This document shows, in pieces, positions 13,476 to 39,953 of a stretch of DNA of 64,000 nt. Under the pieces are notes generated by a model. It did not search any database. It worked only from the letters and a program-made list of their open reading frames with translations, and was not told where the DNA came from. The position numbers were made by a program, and so were the translations under genes. The first letter of the stretch is position 1. Every line of letters starts with the position of its first letter. This stretch comes from Nectonema munidae (Eukaryota; Nematomorpha; Nectonematoida; Nectonematidae): positions 620,001-684,000 of the forward strand of contig JAUIRK010000536.1 in NCBI GenBank assembly GCA_030549495.1. The letters run 5' to 3'.

Positions 13476-15169
13476 CTTAATTAAAATAACATAAAATTAA
13501 AGATTAAATAGGTAACAACTAATCTAGGGTCGCCAGGTTTAATACTTGTTTAATTTTTCCCTAGACATAAAATTTTAATACCTCGACGCCCCCCTCCCCC
13601 CAATAATTTTCAATTTACTGAATTATATATCTTTTTTATAGTATTTATTACACTTGTTTCTCTTCTGAGTAGATTTTCGACAATACTTTTCTTGTTTTAT
13701 AAGGTTAAGTCTTAGAATGAATATTTAAAATCTATTTTTTTCATTAAGGTCCACGTCTTTGTTATAGTAATGGACATTTGAGATTTATTTGATCAGAGGC
13801 AGTAATATAGCCACATTTGAATAAGAACCCATGCATTTTTGAGCGAGGCGAATATTTTTATTGCACATAACTATATAAGAACTCTATAATTTAAAGCTTA
13901 AAATGTTTACCCCAATTAATTACTGTAACCAAGCACGTGGATAGGGGGCAAGGGAGCTAGGCCTCATGGGATTTATTTTGCCCATCTGAAAATTCTTTGA
14001 AATATATACACTTTCTTATATTCCTGGGCCCCATTAAAATCAGTTTCGTCCTCTCCCTTTGATCACTTTTGCACCCCCCCCCACCGTATTTGAAGTGGGA
14101 GAAGGGGCTAATTTTAAGAATCAACTTTTATTCTAGAAATCAAATATATAGCAATTTTATTCTTAGATATTCGTTTTATTTAATGCTTTATGTTTATAAA
14201 ACTTGGTACAAATAATAACATTTTCATGTAATTTTTAGCGTATAACTTAGGGATTGGAATAGAAAATTTATATAAATTTAAAATTTGTAGAATATCTCTT
14301 CCAAAAATTATAAAACCTTCAATTTCTATTTAAAATGGCCAAATTTAAATTCACGGCTACATACCTGACAATTCATAGACCCATTAAATAAGTTTTCAAA
14401 CAATTTACTTTACTGACTGAATATATGTGTAGGTAGAATATGAAGATTATATAAGATGAATCTTTCTTTTTCTGTGTTACTAATCGAGCTTGGTAACATT
14501 TCATTGTTAAAAATTTTTTAATTTAATTTTAAGCAACAATGCATTTCAGTACAGAGTAATGAGTCCACCTAACCAATTCATTTGATATGAACCAGGCTTG
14601 TTGACAATTGAGAAATATGATGTTGAGGCTGAGAAATATCTTTTAGCTGCTAATCAATATTGCATCGGAAAGAGTGGTTGTAGAATAATCTGCTAGCGAA
14701 TAAATGAGGTCTGACTGTATTACCAATGAGTCCTCTAATACAACCCTTTCCAGATGGTCTTTAGAAGACAAAGACATGTTTAACCTTCGAACACTAAATA
14801 TAAAATTGATTCAACCAAAAATTAAGCTCCCTAAAGATTTACAAAAGAGATCACACTTGGTTAGAATATAGGATATCTTATAGACTATATAAGAAGACTA
14901 TGACCACCCGTTTCAATAACTGGTAAATGGCAATAAGGATGCATAAAATCTTAATTACATCTGATGAGTTGTGATCTATCATATATGAATGCTTTTGTTC
15001 CCTCGTTGAGCTTGGAGAGTTGTTCACAAACTTTCTAAAAATTTTCGTCGTAGAGGTCTAACTATAATTATTTAATAGCTCGGGGTTTCATTTAAAACAA
15101 ATAAATCAACATATAAACTCCACCATTATCTATTCAAAAATTGTTTGAACAATCCAAATCTCAATGGGA
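13476..15169. other. AT-rich stretch; one Tigger-like end, no gene
   Basis: No coding exon could be recognised; the first FZR1 exon might lie here. At about 14690-14721 the sequence ends AGGTCTGACTG before TA, which looks like a right end of a pogo/Tigger element (reverse complement CAGTCAGACCT). No partner was found. A C-run near 14074-14084 may be another C-rich element end. Confidence 0.4.
13583..13612 (-). repeat. C-rich transposon end, short copy
   Basis: GCCCCCCTCCCCCCAATAATTTT matches the inner part of the same C-rich family, in the reverse sense. The CAGGG tip is missing. Confidence 0.35.
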
Positions 15170-15990
15170 TAGATGGCATCTGCTTTGTCTAAACCAGTTT
15201 GTCTAAATTTGACTGTTTTGGCCAACGAAACTTTTATATCATTACTCACTTCCAATCAGTTTTGTGATTTGGTTTCAATGGCAAGTAGCATGGAAAACAC
15301 TTTTTCACACTCATATGTAGTGGCAAATCGAAACAGCTTTCAGAGCAATCTTTACAAGCATAGGACTCTCCCATTTCAATCGAAAAATCGCTATGAGATA
15401 TTTCAGAAAAACATGTTTTGCACCTCCTCAATCATTAACCAAATCAATAAACTGTTCTTTAATTAAGAAGTCTTCTGATGCAAGATTACTAATCGAGATT
15501 ATAAACGGCTTTTTGATAAATTGATAGTATTTTTCAAATTTTTGTAGATTAAGAAAATAAAAAGAAATTTCTTGGCATGCTACACGGTGTTTTATGGCAT
15601 CCAAGACATTTTTGTTGATGAAAATCTTTTCAAAAACAAATTTGTTATGCTCACTAAAAATGATAGAAATATACGAAAATGGACATCAGAAAATTCTACA
15701 TGCATGTCTAGTTTGCCTTCCAGAAATTGGTGGATTTCTTCAAAAGAGTATCGCTTGAAAACAGCCACCTCATGTTTGAGTGCAGCAAGATTTTTTCAAA
15801 TTGAAAACAAACAAGATTTGAAATATTTGCTTTAATGAAATACACGGTTGACTTGAATGAAAACATTTTTCAAATCATTAAGTATGGTTTTATGGCTCGG
15901 CGCACTGGGTACAAATGACATCTGGAGATTTTTGCCTAGCCTGATTCCGAATACCATGTTCTGTAAAGAATTTTTTTTTATCACTTTGTC
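15170..15990 (-). mobile_element. hAT transposase remnant, C-terminal part (GTF2IRD2/ZBED5-like)
   Basis: Minus-strand pieces match the end of the hAT transposases related to ZBED5, GTF2IRD2 and SCAND3. These are a LKHEVAVF stretch near 15775, a KEQFIDLVND stretch near 15450 with AKHVFL after it, and a tail near 15250 where the family has the dimerisation segment (KIALKAVSICHY, then a serine/methionine FSML-like stretch). Pieces are in different frames and broken by stops. The N-terminal zinc finger is absent here; a fragment with that half of the same family lies at 42458-43957. The plus-strand open frames at 15173-15466 and 15572-15835 are its shadows. Confidence 0.65.
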
Positions 15991-18900
15991 AAATGTTTCT
16001 CTTGCAGTTGTTCTATTGCTGAGTTTAGCAAAATAAAAAATTATCTACCAGGTTCTTGTCATATACATATTGTACGTAAACTTTATGTTCAACGAATATC
16101 TAATTTTTAAAGGAATACTATTCTACATATTAATTACTTTACTTATATAAGTATTATGTATGATGCCCATAAAAGAACGACACACCAAAATTGTTTGGTT
16201 ATTTTTCAAGTTATAAGAACGTATTTCACTGTTGTATTTAAAAAAATAACACTCAATATGCATTTGTAAATTATTTTTATAGGCAAATGTAAAAATGAAA
16301 GCTTATTTAGTTGAGTGATGGTTAATATATTATATATTTTTTCTAATTGTATCCGAATTAATAATTTTCGATAAATCTATGGGCAATGTTTTGTTTTCGT
16401 TGAAGCTAAGCCTCAAGTGATAAACTGGTACAACAGAATACATTAACTAATCTTTGAGTGAAAAATTATTAATCGAGCTTTAGGTGGAAAATCATATTTA
16501 TGTTGTATGTATATGTAATAAAGACTTTATAAGTAATAAGTATATGTTTAAAAGAAATATGTTATCTTTTATCAGTTTGTCATAGTGAAGTGTGAAAGTG
16601 AAATTAGATTCTATTATTACTTGAGGGTAGTTAACGCCTTCGACTTTGACTATTTTAGAATTATTCATCTTAAAACTTGGTAAAATGTATGCTTTTCTTG
16701 GAGTAAATATTCCATATTTTGATAAACAATTACATTAATACCAAATAGTAATTTTATCTAAAAAATAGCCCCTCTTATGGATACTTAGAAGAAGAGTTTT
16801 GCATTAAAAAAAGGTTTACAACCCCCCCCCCCCCATAATAATATTTAGAGGATGTGCATCCCTGTATTGAACGAATAGGAAAAACTTAATAAAAATTCAT
16901 CTATATTTTAGGTTCTTATTGAAGAAAAAATATTAAAAACTTACTCGATTAATGACGAAAAATGAAACCTAATCTATTAAAAACTATACGACTAAATTCG
17001 ATATAGTTTTATTAATGAGGTTAAATACAAGGCGATCTAATCGGGATAACAAGATACATTAGAACGATTACATTCAGAAAACAATTATTTTTGTAGTGAA
17101 GTATAAATTAAATTAGTAATCCTAATTTTAAAAAAATTGTATACTCTTTCTATATAATCTTAGGAAACATTTACATAATAAAAGCGAATAATATTTATAA
17201 AATTATATTACCGACAATAGTAGCGAAGGAAAAAAAGAAGATTCAAAATCTTTATTCATAAATTATTGAAAAATTAAAAAGAAAATTGCAATTTAAATTA
17301 TTATTTTGCTATTGTATTGCTATAGAGCCTTTAATTACGATAAAAATATATTTAAGAAAATTTCATGAAAAAAGGCCAAACGACTTTATAATAACTGGAG
17401 TATTTTGAACTTCATCCTTGAAAAATAAAAATTTTCAAAATATATCCTTTTAAATCGAAATTTCTTTACTATTAATATTTTTTTGATTATTAAGCTTATA
17501 TTTTTTTCAAATTATTATTTTTTATATTTTCGTAATGACATTATATATCTAGGTCAAAAATGATTATTTATAAAAAAAAATATAATTATTCAATCATATA
17601 GTGAAATATAAACTCCTGTTCATAAAAACAACGTGTTTATTATCATAAATTACTCTTCAATCACAAAAAATCACATTTAGAAAATATGTGAATATCAAAG
17701 ACAAATATATTCATATATAGACGTATGAAGTTTATATATAAAATTGGTCGTAATAAACAAATACATTAACCAATCAAACTTTATTTACTTCATTTCCTAC
17801 TCTCGATTCTTAATCTATTTTCTCATTTTTGCGTTAGCTTTTGAAACATTTGCAAAGTTTTCTCATTATTTTTTGCAGTAAGTTTTTTCAACATTTTTCT
17901 CAATCAAACCAGCTAATGCCAAAATGAAGTGTTTCTAATTAAAAATAATAGGATCTATAGAAAAGTCTGATTCTAATTTTTCATCTTATACAGAAAATGA
18001 AAATTTTGAAATAGAAAATTTTGTTGATTTTGAAAGCTCAGAAGAATAATATTGAAGCAGAAAACACAGCTTTTTCAAAATCAGGACAACTGTAGCGTCC
18101 TCAGTTTTTTGTTTCTAAAAAAGGAAACTTTCTAAAGAGAATATTTTCACAGATAAATCTTCTAAAGTTCTTAACTCCATCCACATAAATTTATTAATTT
18201 TTTTTCAAATATGTTTTGATAATTTGTACAATTTTTATTAAATAAAGTTTGAATTAAAATAAATAAAGAAAATACTTTATAAATTCTATTGAAAAAATCA
18301 GTCAAAATTTTTTTCAAAATTTACCATTCCAAATATTATAATCCATTTCAAATTCTAAATTATCTATTTTAATATATAAGCTTATTTTAATTAAAAGCTG
18401 TGTTATTATTCTTATTCTTCCTTTTTTTTATTAAATAAATAAATAAATCAAAAAAAAATCAATATCTAAATTGTTCTTTTTAAGATATAATTTTTTTTAT
18501 TTTAAAATTCGTTGACTAAAAAATATTAAGCCTACTCTCAAAAACAGGAGTTGGGTTTTTGCATCATAGTGGAAAAATGGGATTTTTTGGCCACACTGGT
18601 AAACAGTTTAAAGTAGCGATAATGACTGGAAAGATTTTAACATTATAGACTTTTTAAGTCTGGGCAAGTTTATTGAAAGAATTAGTCTTATAGCATTGCT
18701 AGATAAATTATGTCCGTTGATTGATTCTTTTAAAAAAGTCTCAAGAGTGTTTATCTTGCTTCACAACATATAAATCTATCCCTGTTGGTTACTATGTTTA
18801 AAAGAAGACTACATAAATTTAACATGTTTGCGAGGGGCCATTCATAAAGTACGACTCAATAAGAGGGGGTATGCAGTTAAATTTTGAATAAGTCATGATG

Positions 18901-19846
18901 TTTATCATTTATTACCAAGTGGGAAAGAATATTTCATGATCGATTTATTCGGTTTCCTGCCATATACAACCACACACACCGTGGTATGGAGGCCATTTAG
19001 CGAAAATAATATTTTGAGAATATGTTTGATGTATATAGATTTTTTATATTCAATATTTACATTTTATATATAACTAGAAATTGTAAGTTCTCTTGTATTT
19101 GATCATCATCACTAACAGTACACTGTGTGAAAGAACGGCTTTAGCTATTGAAATCTCATCAGTTCCACTTTGTGTACAAACCATGAGGTTTGAATTGGCC
19201 GCTAGTGGCTGTGCGTGAGCATCAACCAACTAGCCTTCAACGGCAAACTACTTATGATTTTACTTATCTATATATTTTACATATAGATAGGTTTATTTTT
19301 TGAATTAATAAATTTCTTTTTATTTCTTTATTTTGATCACTGTTAATATCTATTAATATGTCTATTATACTTCAAGAACAATTTGGGATTTAGTCACTTG
19401 TCTCAAGACAATATTAGTGTTAATGCAAAATTTACCGGCCTCCGTCTATTACATTAGAAACCAGGAAAGATAATTAGTATAGAAAGAAGGAAATGGGGAA
19501 GCTTACAAAATTTGCTCGAGGGGAAAGGGGTATGCCAAAAACATACACGTACGTATAGGAAGAGTCCAAAAATAGCCAATCTTATGCAGGGCCCATAGAA
19601 AAAAACATATATAATGAGTATAGATAAAACATATCCCTTAGATTTATTAGGAACGCAATTTCTAGGAAAAATTGAAGCCAGAAAAAAAAGTTTTTTCAAA
19701 GATGCCTTCGTTCAAATATATCCTGCTTCTTAATCTTTCACAACCTTCTGTTGTCTTCTTTCCAGCAATGTACTAAGTCGTTAATTTTTTCATTTGATAA
19801 ACTGTAATAAAAGCATGAGTAAAAATAAAGGAAGTTCAATGAATGA
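15991..19846. other. AT-rich intergenic DNA, no gene recognised
   Basis: No convincing coding frame. A C-run followed by GAGGATGTGCATCCCTG at about 16817-16866 is a reverse copy of the C-rich transposon end. At 18836 the sequence GGGCCATTCATAAAGTACG resembles ends of known invertebrate elements, but no partner is seen. An acidic open stretch near 17990-18050 could be a transposase fragment. Confidence 0.4.
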
Positions 19847-19852
19847 TTTATT
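19847..19852 (-). terminator. poly(A) signal of the leucine aminopeptidase gene
   Basis: AATAAA on the minus strand, 44 bases past the TGA stop at 19896-19898. Confidence 0.7.
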
Positions 19853-19895
19853 TAAAAAAATGCGCGTTTAAAAACAAACAATAACAAGAACGAAA

Positions 19896-33360
<13,465 letters not shown>

Positions 33361-33479
33361 ATTCAGACATCCCAGCGCATTTTGGCGTTGAAAAAGGTTT
33401 CGAATGTTCCAAAAAAAAAGGTTCCAAGTAAAAAGCTTAAATACAAAAAACATCAAAACACTATTTTATTAAAAATAAT

Positions 33480-35360
33480 AAATAAAAAGAAAAAATGAAA
33501 ACTATTTAATTTTTTTCAAAAATTGATCGATGAGTTCAGAATTTCGCTTATTGACTTTTGAATTTAGATGACTCAATTCATTTGTTTTTCCGATTTCCTT
33601 ATTTCTTTTGGGAGCTGCTTTCAGAAGACTATGTGCCAAATGAATCGAGGATAAATTTTTGGAATTGATGGCATCTCAAAGTCTCTTTCAGGTGCTATCA
33701 AGTAACTGGTTTGTGGCTTTCTGAATCATCGCAACTTTTTCTTCAAAATGTTTTTCAATTTTGACTTTAGACTTTCATGAATTTCCTTTAATTGTTGTTT
33801 TTCATTTTCTTTTCTTTTTTTCTAATTTTTGTCTTTCTTGCTCTTTCTTTTTCTAATCCATCTTTATACTTTCGATATGCTGTCATTCCCAAATCAAGAA
33901 GCTGTAATGTTAATGGCACTGCGTATGGTGGGTTTTCGAAATATTGCAATTCACTTTTCACAATCATACGTGCATTTAGAGACTTCAAGGATAACTTACA
34001 TTTGTCATCAGTCAAAATTCTCATTGAGATTGAAAATTGTCTTTCAATATCTGCATTTCCGTGCCAAATACATAGAGCAGCACGAAACTCATTAATACAG
34101 AATATTTCAGCAATCCACCAGAAGCCTTTATTGAAAAGAGATAGCGCTAGTAATGATCAATCCTATCTTCAATATATTTTCAGGAACAGTTTCTGCCTGT
34201 AGAAGCTTCCATTCATCTATCAACACATCTGTCTTAATTTTGTGAGGCACTACATTAGCAAGTTTCTCAATGTCGTTCAGAGAACTGATTAATTGTCTTC
34301 TATGTGGTTGAAGACACCTAAAACACTTCATTATATTATCATTCAATATATATGTTTTTAAAATGTAAGAACAGGATTCTTTATAAAAAATAAGCATTTA
34401 GGCTTAAAGATATTTCAAAATCAATGTCAAGATTATTCATTTCGATTTCAAATTCTTCTCAAAAATTCATTTTTTTTGGATCAACAAAAAGACTTGCTGA
34501 ATCATTTTTGAAAGAATCTAGGATTTCTTTAAGGCCTCTTATTTTTGAATTGCTTGCTTCAATAGGAATTTTTAAAATTCTATTTGCCAATTTGACGGCT
34601 AGGTTCAATATTTCATCATAGAGGAGGTGAATCAATGGTTCAGATTTTTGAAACTTTATGCTGAATTTTTCGAAAACTTGTACAGCTGACCTTATGAAAA
34701 CAAGTTGGGCTTTTAAAGTAGGACTTTTTGGCATATCAACAATAAATTTGTAATAAAAGTTTATTTTAAAGATTTACAATTATTTGGTATAAAAATCAAA
34801 AATATTTTTTTTAGAACATCCCATTGCTCCAATAATTTTTCAACAGAGGGGCCTAAAGTTCCATCGATTATCAGTATGCTTCTTCATTTTAGGAACAGGG
34901 AAATGCAATTCCTGTTGGATCATATGAAGATCTTCATAACAAGCGGGCCATCCTTTGAAAAATCTGTAAATATTCGTGGAAAACAAGGAAAATTTTCATT
35001 GAAAACTTTGAGACGTTAGGAAAAAGCATTATGAACAACATGAAGCTGGCATGTTCCAAGTTCCAACATTGAGAAGACCTTTTCCCCTGCAAGTTTTGAC
35101 TGTTTCATTGACCAACATGAATACTTTTTTATTGACAATTGGACCATCACTGAAAAGTGAAATGAAATTTTCCAATCTCAAATGGTTTGTGTCTAGAACA
35201 CGCATGATTGAATCTGTTATCATTTCACCTGATGCATGGCCTAAATGCACAATTTCCAGATGAAAAGAACAAACTTGATTGAGAGTATTCGACCAAAATC
35301 TCAAAATAATTTCAAGCTTTCTTATCTTCTGAATTGGTTATCTCATCATATGAAACAACG
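33480..35360 (-). mobile_element. hAT-family transposase remnant
   Basis: Minus-strand pieces fit an invertebrate hAT transposase. At 35029-35304 there is VLDTNHLRLENFISLFSDGP, with GLLNVGTWN where the family reads NIGTCNLH. A piece near 34870-34960 matches the region with HTDNRW (family RWL). The middle is at 34128-34734. The end of the dimerisation region at 33788-34024 reads ILTDDKCKLSLKSLNARMIV, followed by a lysine-rich coiled tail. Several frames and stops separate them. It lies directly upstream of the LAP3 start and on the same strand, so it may have landed in the promoter or first intron of that gene. No terminal repeats were recognised. Confidence 0.7.
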
Positions 35361-36290
35361 TAATTCATATCTCAAAAACTAAAAAATAATTGTCATAAAA
35401 CTTCTAAAATCTAACTAAAGGACATTTTGTACTACCTAAACTTGTGGATGCGATAAATAAATGAAATAATCTGGAGAAGGAAACAAAAAACTAAAAAAAT
35501 TCCAAATTTTCCATCTATTTTATAAATTAATATTTTTAGTTGAAAAACACATATTGATCAAACATTCATAAAAAGTAATATGTAAAAATAGAAAACAGAA
35601 AATATTTTAAAATTTGATAGTTATATTTTTAAAAAAGGTTCAAAAAGTTTCAAAATAGTTCCAAAGATTCCACGCTAGGATGTCTGCATATTTTCAAATA
35701 AAAATAAAATTGTTTTATTTATTGAAAATTTATAATAAAACAATAAAAGAGTAATTAAATAAATAATACATTAATATTTTAATTATATTTGACATAATCA
35801 ATAAAGAAAATTTTGTTTCTCAATTTCCTAATAATAATTTTATAGGCAAAAACTGAAATTTCCCATTTTTTAATACAAAAAAATATGTATTAGATATTTT
35901 TGTACTTACCTTAAGCATTTTAACATTAGAATTATTGACTTTTAATTTTTTCAATGCGTTTCCGGTAGACATTTAGTCAATTTTAGGAATTTAAATATTT
36001 TTGAGAATGATTGAATAAAACAGAAAAAGAAAAATAAAATAAAAATAAAAAAAATTTAGTTAATATTTATTAATAAGAATTGATATATTTAAAAAAATTC
36101 AAAAAGGTACATTTTAAATAAGAAATCAGGTTTTGTTTAACCTTAAACAAAATTATATGAAACAGACAAAAAGGAAAAAACATTATAGCATGAAATTAAT
36201 GATATATAAAAAAAATTTAATTCTATTAATTCACTTGATTGCAAGAGATTTACAAAAGCCATTCTACCGTTAGAAAACCTTTAAAATTAT
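35361..36290. other. AT-rich stretch, nothing recognised
   Basis: Over 75 percent A+T by eye with only short open frames. It probably contains the 5' part of the Tigger element that ends at 37174, but no transposase motif can be read here. Confidence 0.4.
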
Positions 36291-36299
36291 TCATAGAAA

Positions 36300-37174
36300 C
36301 AATAAATATAAAAATCCATAAAGTCTATGGATGTGGATAAAAGTAAAATGAGTGGAGATTCCATCAAAGAAATAACTCTTGTTGATGCTATTTTTTGGCT
36401 GAAAAAATCCTGGGATGAAGTTGAAAAAGAGACAATCGCTAAATGATTTTGGCAGGCTGGTTTTCAAAAACAATCTAATTGTGAGATTTTTGAAAACCAA
36501 TTGGAAAATGAAGTTAGTATCGCTGATAAGATTGCGCAAGAACTTGAAGATCTCTCTGAAGAGTTGCAAGATATGGACCTCGTATCTTTAGAAGAAAAAG
36601 AGAATAGCCTTTTAAACAATGAACAGGAGATTGATTGGGATTCTGATATCAAAAGTTTGGTAAATGATGAAAATTGTATTGATAGAAGCTCTGAAGAGGA
36701 AGATGCGACAGAAGTTGATGAAAAAATCCCCATGAAAGAAGTGGAAAGCTCTATCTTTAAGATTAAAGGCTATGCTTTACAAAAGGGTAATATAGAAATT
36801 TTGGATAAAGCTTACGACTTGGAAAACTTGATATTCAAAATCAAGGGCGTTGCTATAAAACAAAGCAAAATTTTCAAACTTTTTCAAAAGATCCTAACAT
36901 TTTCATTGTGTAATTTTTCAAATAAATTTATTTCTTTAAGTTAATCTTTTGGGATATCATTTTGTATGACATGTGTATCTTTTCATCAGGTGTTAAGAAA
37001 ACACTTCAGTAAACTTTCGCTAGTGCTTTATATCCTTACATATCTACTTATCTATGCTTGTATTTTATAGAAAAGCCTGAACCTTTTTTAACTTACCCTC
37101 TTTAATAGCGCCACCTGTCTAAAAGCGCCAATTTGCATTTCCCCAAAGGTGGAGCATTTAAGCAGGTTTGACTG
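36300..37174 (+). mobile_element. Tigger-type transposon, 3' part with right end
   Basis: Near 36370-36480 the translation ITLVDAIFWLKKSWDEVEKE matches the conserved Tigger tail (family: ITVLDALYWVAKAWDEV), then the acidic C-terminus continues as an open frame to 36944. The right end GCAGGTTTGACTG is followed by TA at 37175. Its reverse complement, CAGTCAAACCTGC, is almost the same as the end of the 257-base element at 55836-56092. The left end and the catalytic domain were not found. At least one stop interrupts the frame near 36444. Confidence 0.75.
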
Positions 37175-37297
37175 TATATACAAATTTATATATTTTTTTT
37201 CCACAATATATGATAGATATTGTTCTCCTTAATCTTAATGGTTGTTAGCGTGTAGTACACTCAAACTGTTGAAGGTCATGTGTTTAATAAATAAACC

Positions 37298-37409
37298 TTC
37301 AACTCTTAAAAACTAGAATAACATATAATTGTTTTCTAGTATTTTTAGACTCCGTTACACAAGCCTTCAATCCTTAAAAACTGGAATAACAAATAACTGT
37401 TTTGCTAGT
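37298..37409. repeat. short tandem duplication before the 147-base array
   Basis: CTTCAACTCTTAAAAACTAG and CTTCAATCCTTAAAAACTGG head two copies about 66 bases apart, each followed by AATAACA-ATAA-TGTTTT. Confidence 0.7.
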
Positions 37410-37985
37410 TTCATTTCTGATCTCAGTTTTGCTTTTTTTGAAATTATCTGCAAGTTTCAATCAAATATGCGGTTTACGTCTGAAAACTGTCTTCAAAAAT
37501 ATTATCTAAAATTATATATAAAATAATGTTTTTATACCAAATCAATCATGCTTGTTTCTTTTATGGACTCAGTTTTTGCATTTATGATTTAAAAATATTT
37601 ATAAATGTCTATAAAATTTTAAGTGTATTTCTAAAAATTGTCTCCAAAAATATTGATTCAAATTTTACATGAAATATATGTTTTATTCCAAATCGATAAT
37701 GCTGGTTTCATTTCTTAACTCAGTTTTTGCATTTAAATGTTTTAAAATATTTGCAAGTAAAATCAAATCTGCGGCTTACGTATAATATATAGAGATATAT
37801 TTTTAAATTTAAATAAAATATCTATTTTTATACCAAATTGAAAATTCTGATTTCATTTTTGGATGCAATTTTGGCATTTGTGGCTTGAAAATATCTGAAA
37901 TATCTGAGTTTACGTTTACGTCTAATAACTGTCTCTGAAAATATCTGTTTTAATACAAAATCGACTATGCATATTTTGTCTATGT
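37404..37985. repeat. degenerate tandem array, about four units of 124-151 bases
   Basis: Units begin near 37404, 37550, 37701, 37845 and (last, cut off) 37969. Each has GTTTCATTTCT-A-TCAG, TTTTGCATTT, then ATATTTGCAAGT-, GCGG-TTACGTCT, AACTGTCTCCAAAAATAT and TTTTTATACCAAATCGA--ATGC in the same order. The copies differ at many positions, so the array is old. The unit length is near that of a nucleosome, as in many satellites. No open frame runs through it. Confidence 0.85.
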
Positions 37986-37999
37986 TCTCCATTTTTTCT

Positions 38000-39953
38000 A
38001 ATATGGTTAAAAAAATATTCGAAGAGTTAATTGAATTAGTTATGTATGCCTAAAAATCAGTTTTTTACAAAAAAATATTTCTGTTAAATTTTTTCAAATT
38101 CTTAATATGTAAAAATAGAATTTTTATATATTTTGGCTTATAATACTTTCCTCAATCATTTTGAGTATGAAATATTTATTTAAAAAAAATAAAAATAAAA
38201 CGCATTATAAAATCTTTTGAAGATTAGCATGAGAGAAGGAAGAAGGAGAAAAAAAATTCTGAGAACACATGATTAAAAAGAAACCATGCAATCAGATTAG
38301 AGGCTGATCCAGAATGGAAAAATAAATGATAAAGTTTGACCTAAAAATAATATAAGCAAATTTTAAATTTTTTTTTACTTTCTCTCCCATTCGAATTTTT
38401 TTGTGTCGCTTTAACCAAAATTAGTTTTTTAAAAACTATTTGACTTAATTTTTTAGTAAGTAAAAAAGTTAATTGAATTTTAAATTTTTTTATTTTTAAC
38501 GTCTAAAGAGATTTTTCTTTTATTATACTTACAGATGGAAATATTAAAATTCATTTGTTACTAGATTTCTTAGTTTTTTGTTTTGATTCAATCATTTTTA
38601 GGTCGAATGTTAAACGTGACATCCCTATTTGTCGAGTTTTGGGAGATCATTCTTCCCTTTGAATGAATAATAATAAACTTGATATAATTGAATTATTCTT
38701 TTTTATAATGAATAATGTTTTTGTCACCTTCTTTTCACGAAAATTGTAGCCCCACCTGGTAAAAATCAAAAATTTAATAGTTTACCTTATCTATGCTAAA
38801 GCATCTAATATCTTAGACCCCTTTGAGCTTAAAGTCTTGTTAAGTCCTCTACCAACAAATTAAAAACATGGGATTAAGATTAACTAATGTATAATATTTT
38901 AAAAATGCTTCATTATAACATGATATAATACATTAATATAGCCATGAAAAAAAAATAATTTCTTTTAATAAATTGATGTCTAAAGAGCTACTTATATATA
39001 TATATGATCCCCATACAACATTTGCTATACTGCATAACGTTAACATCAATGCTCTTCTTTGTATTTCGACAAAATTTGAAATGAAATATGAATACTTTGC
39101 ACTTTTATTTCAAATATTTAGTGCTACCTATGTGCCGATAAAAACGAATCATCTATATTTAACAGAGAGAACAGTCTAAATTATATGATGCAGGCCTACA
39201 AATATGGTAAAACTCGGGCAAGAAAAACGTGCAAATAGAGTGCGATTTCTTCAACATTATTATTTTTATTTTATTATGCAAAAAATAAAGATTTGTATGT
39301 TTTTTAACCATTTTATCACGAACATTCAATATCATTCATTTCAAAGTATCCAATGTAGAACTTATAATTAAAAGCACTTTGCTTATACATATATATTTTT
39401 TAAACATAATACATTGCATGGATATTAGTATACATGGAAAAGAGCTATAATTTGTGCTGGTTTGTCGCCAAAGTGATGGATACGTCATCAACTGTTTTTA
39501 ACTAAGCAAAATAATACTTTTAAATATAATAGTTTGTTACATATAAGTGTGTGAACTACCCAAAATTAAGCACCGACATCTGCTTAGCATAGGGACTAAC
39601 TTGTTATCAGTTGATCACAATCAACTCGTATTTTTTTCGTAATCAACTCTTTCGAAATATAAAAATTAAAAGTGAACACAAAACAGATCCCCCGAGTGCT
39701 AAAAAGGGCAAAGGGACTACTACAAAGAATGAAGAAATTCTAATACCAAGTTTTCTAACTTTAGTTCTGTTTTACATTTTTGATAGAAATTACCTCAGAA
39801 AAGTTATGTAATTTGGATGTGTTTTTTTTAAATTTATTTTTCTCAATGAAACATCTTTTCACTTTTTAGGAAGAAGGAACAACTGAAAATTAATGAATGA
39901 TTTTTTTCATTCAATAAAATTTCCAATTTTTTTATTGTTAATTTATATCTTTA
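38000..39953. other. AT-rich intergenic DNA, nothing recognised
   Basis: Long poly-T and poly-A-rich stretches. The only open frames are short (38973-39179 and 39611-39811), lack conserved motifs and have the composition of the surrounding DNA. Confidence 0.45.

Noticed and set aside
15173-15835. Plus-strand open frames as a possible gene
   Set aside because: The minus strand reads as fragments of a hAT transposase C-terminus, so these are shadows.
18560-18610. TGGCCACACTGG as a possible transposon tip
   Set aside because: No inverted partner or target duplication found in the window.
36464-36733. Serine-rich minus-strand frame
   Set aside because: It is antisense to the acidic Tigger C-terminus; a serine-rich antisense of a glutamate-rich frame is expected.
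37404-37985. Tandem array as a CRISPR
   Set aside because: The units are diverged along their whole length with no conserved repeat and unique spacer pattern, and the genome is eukaryotic.
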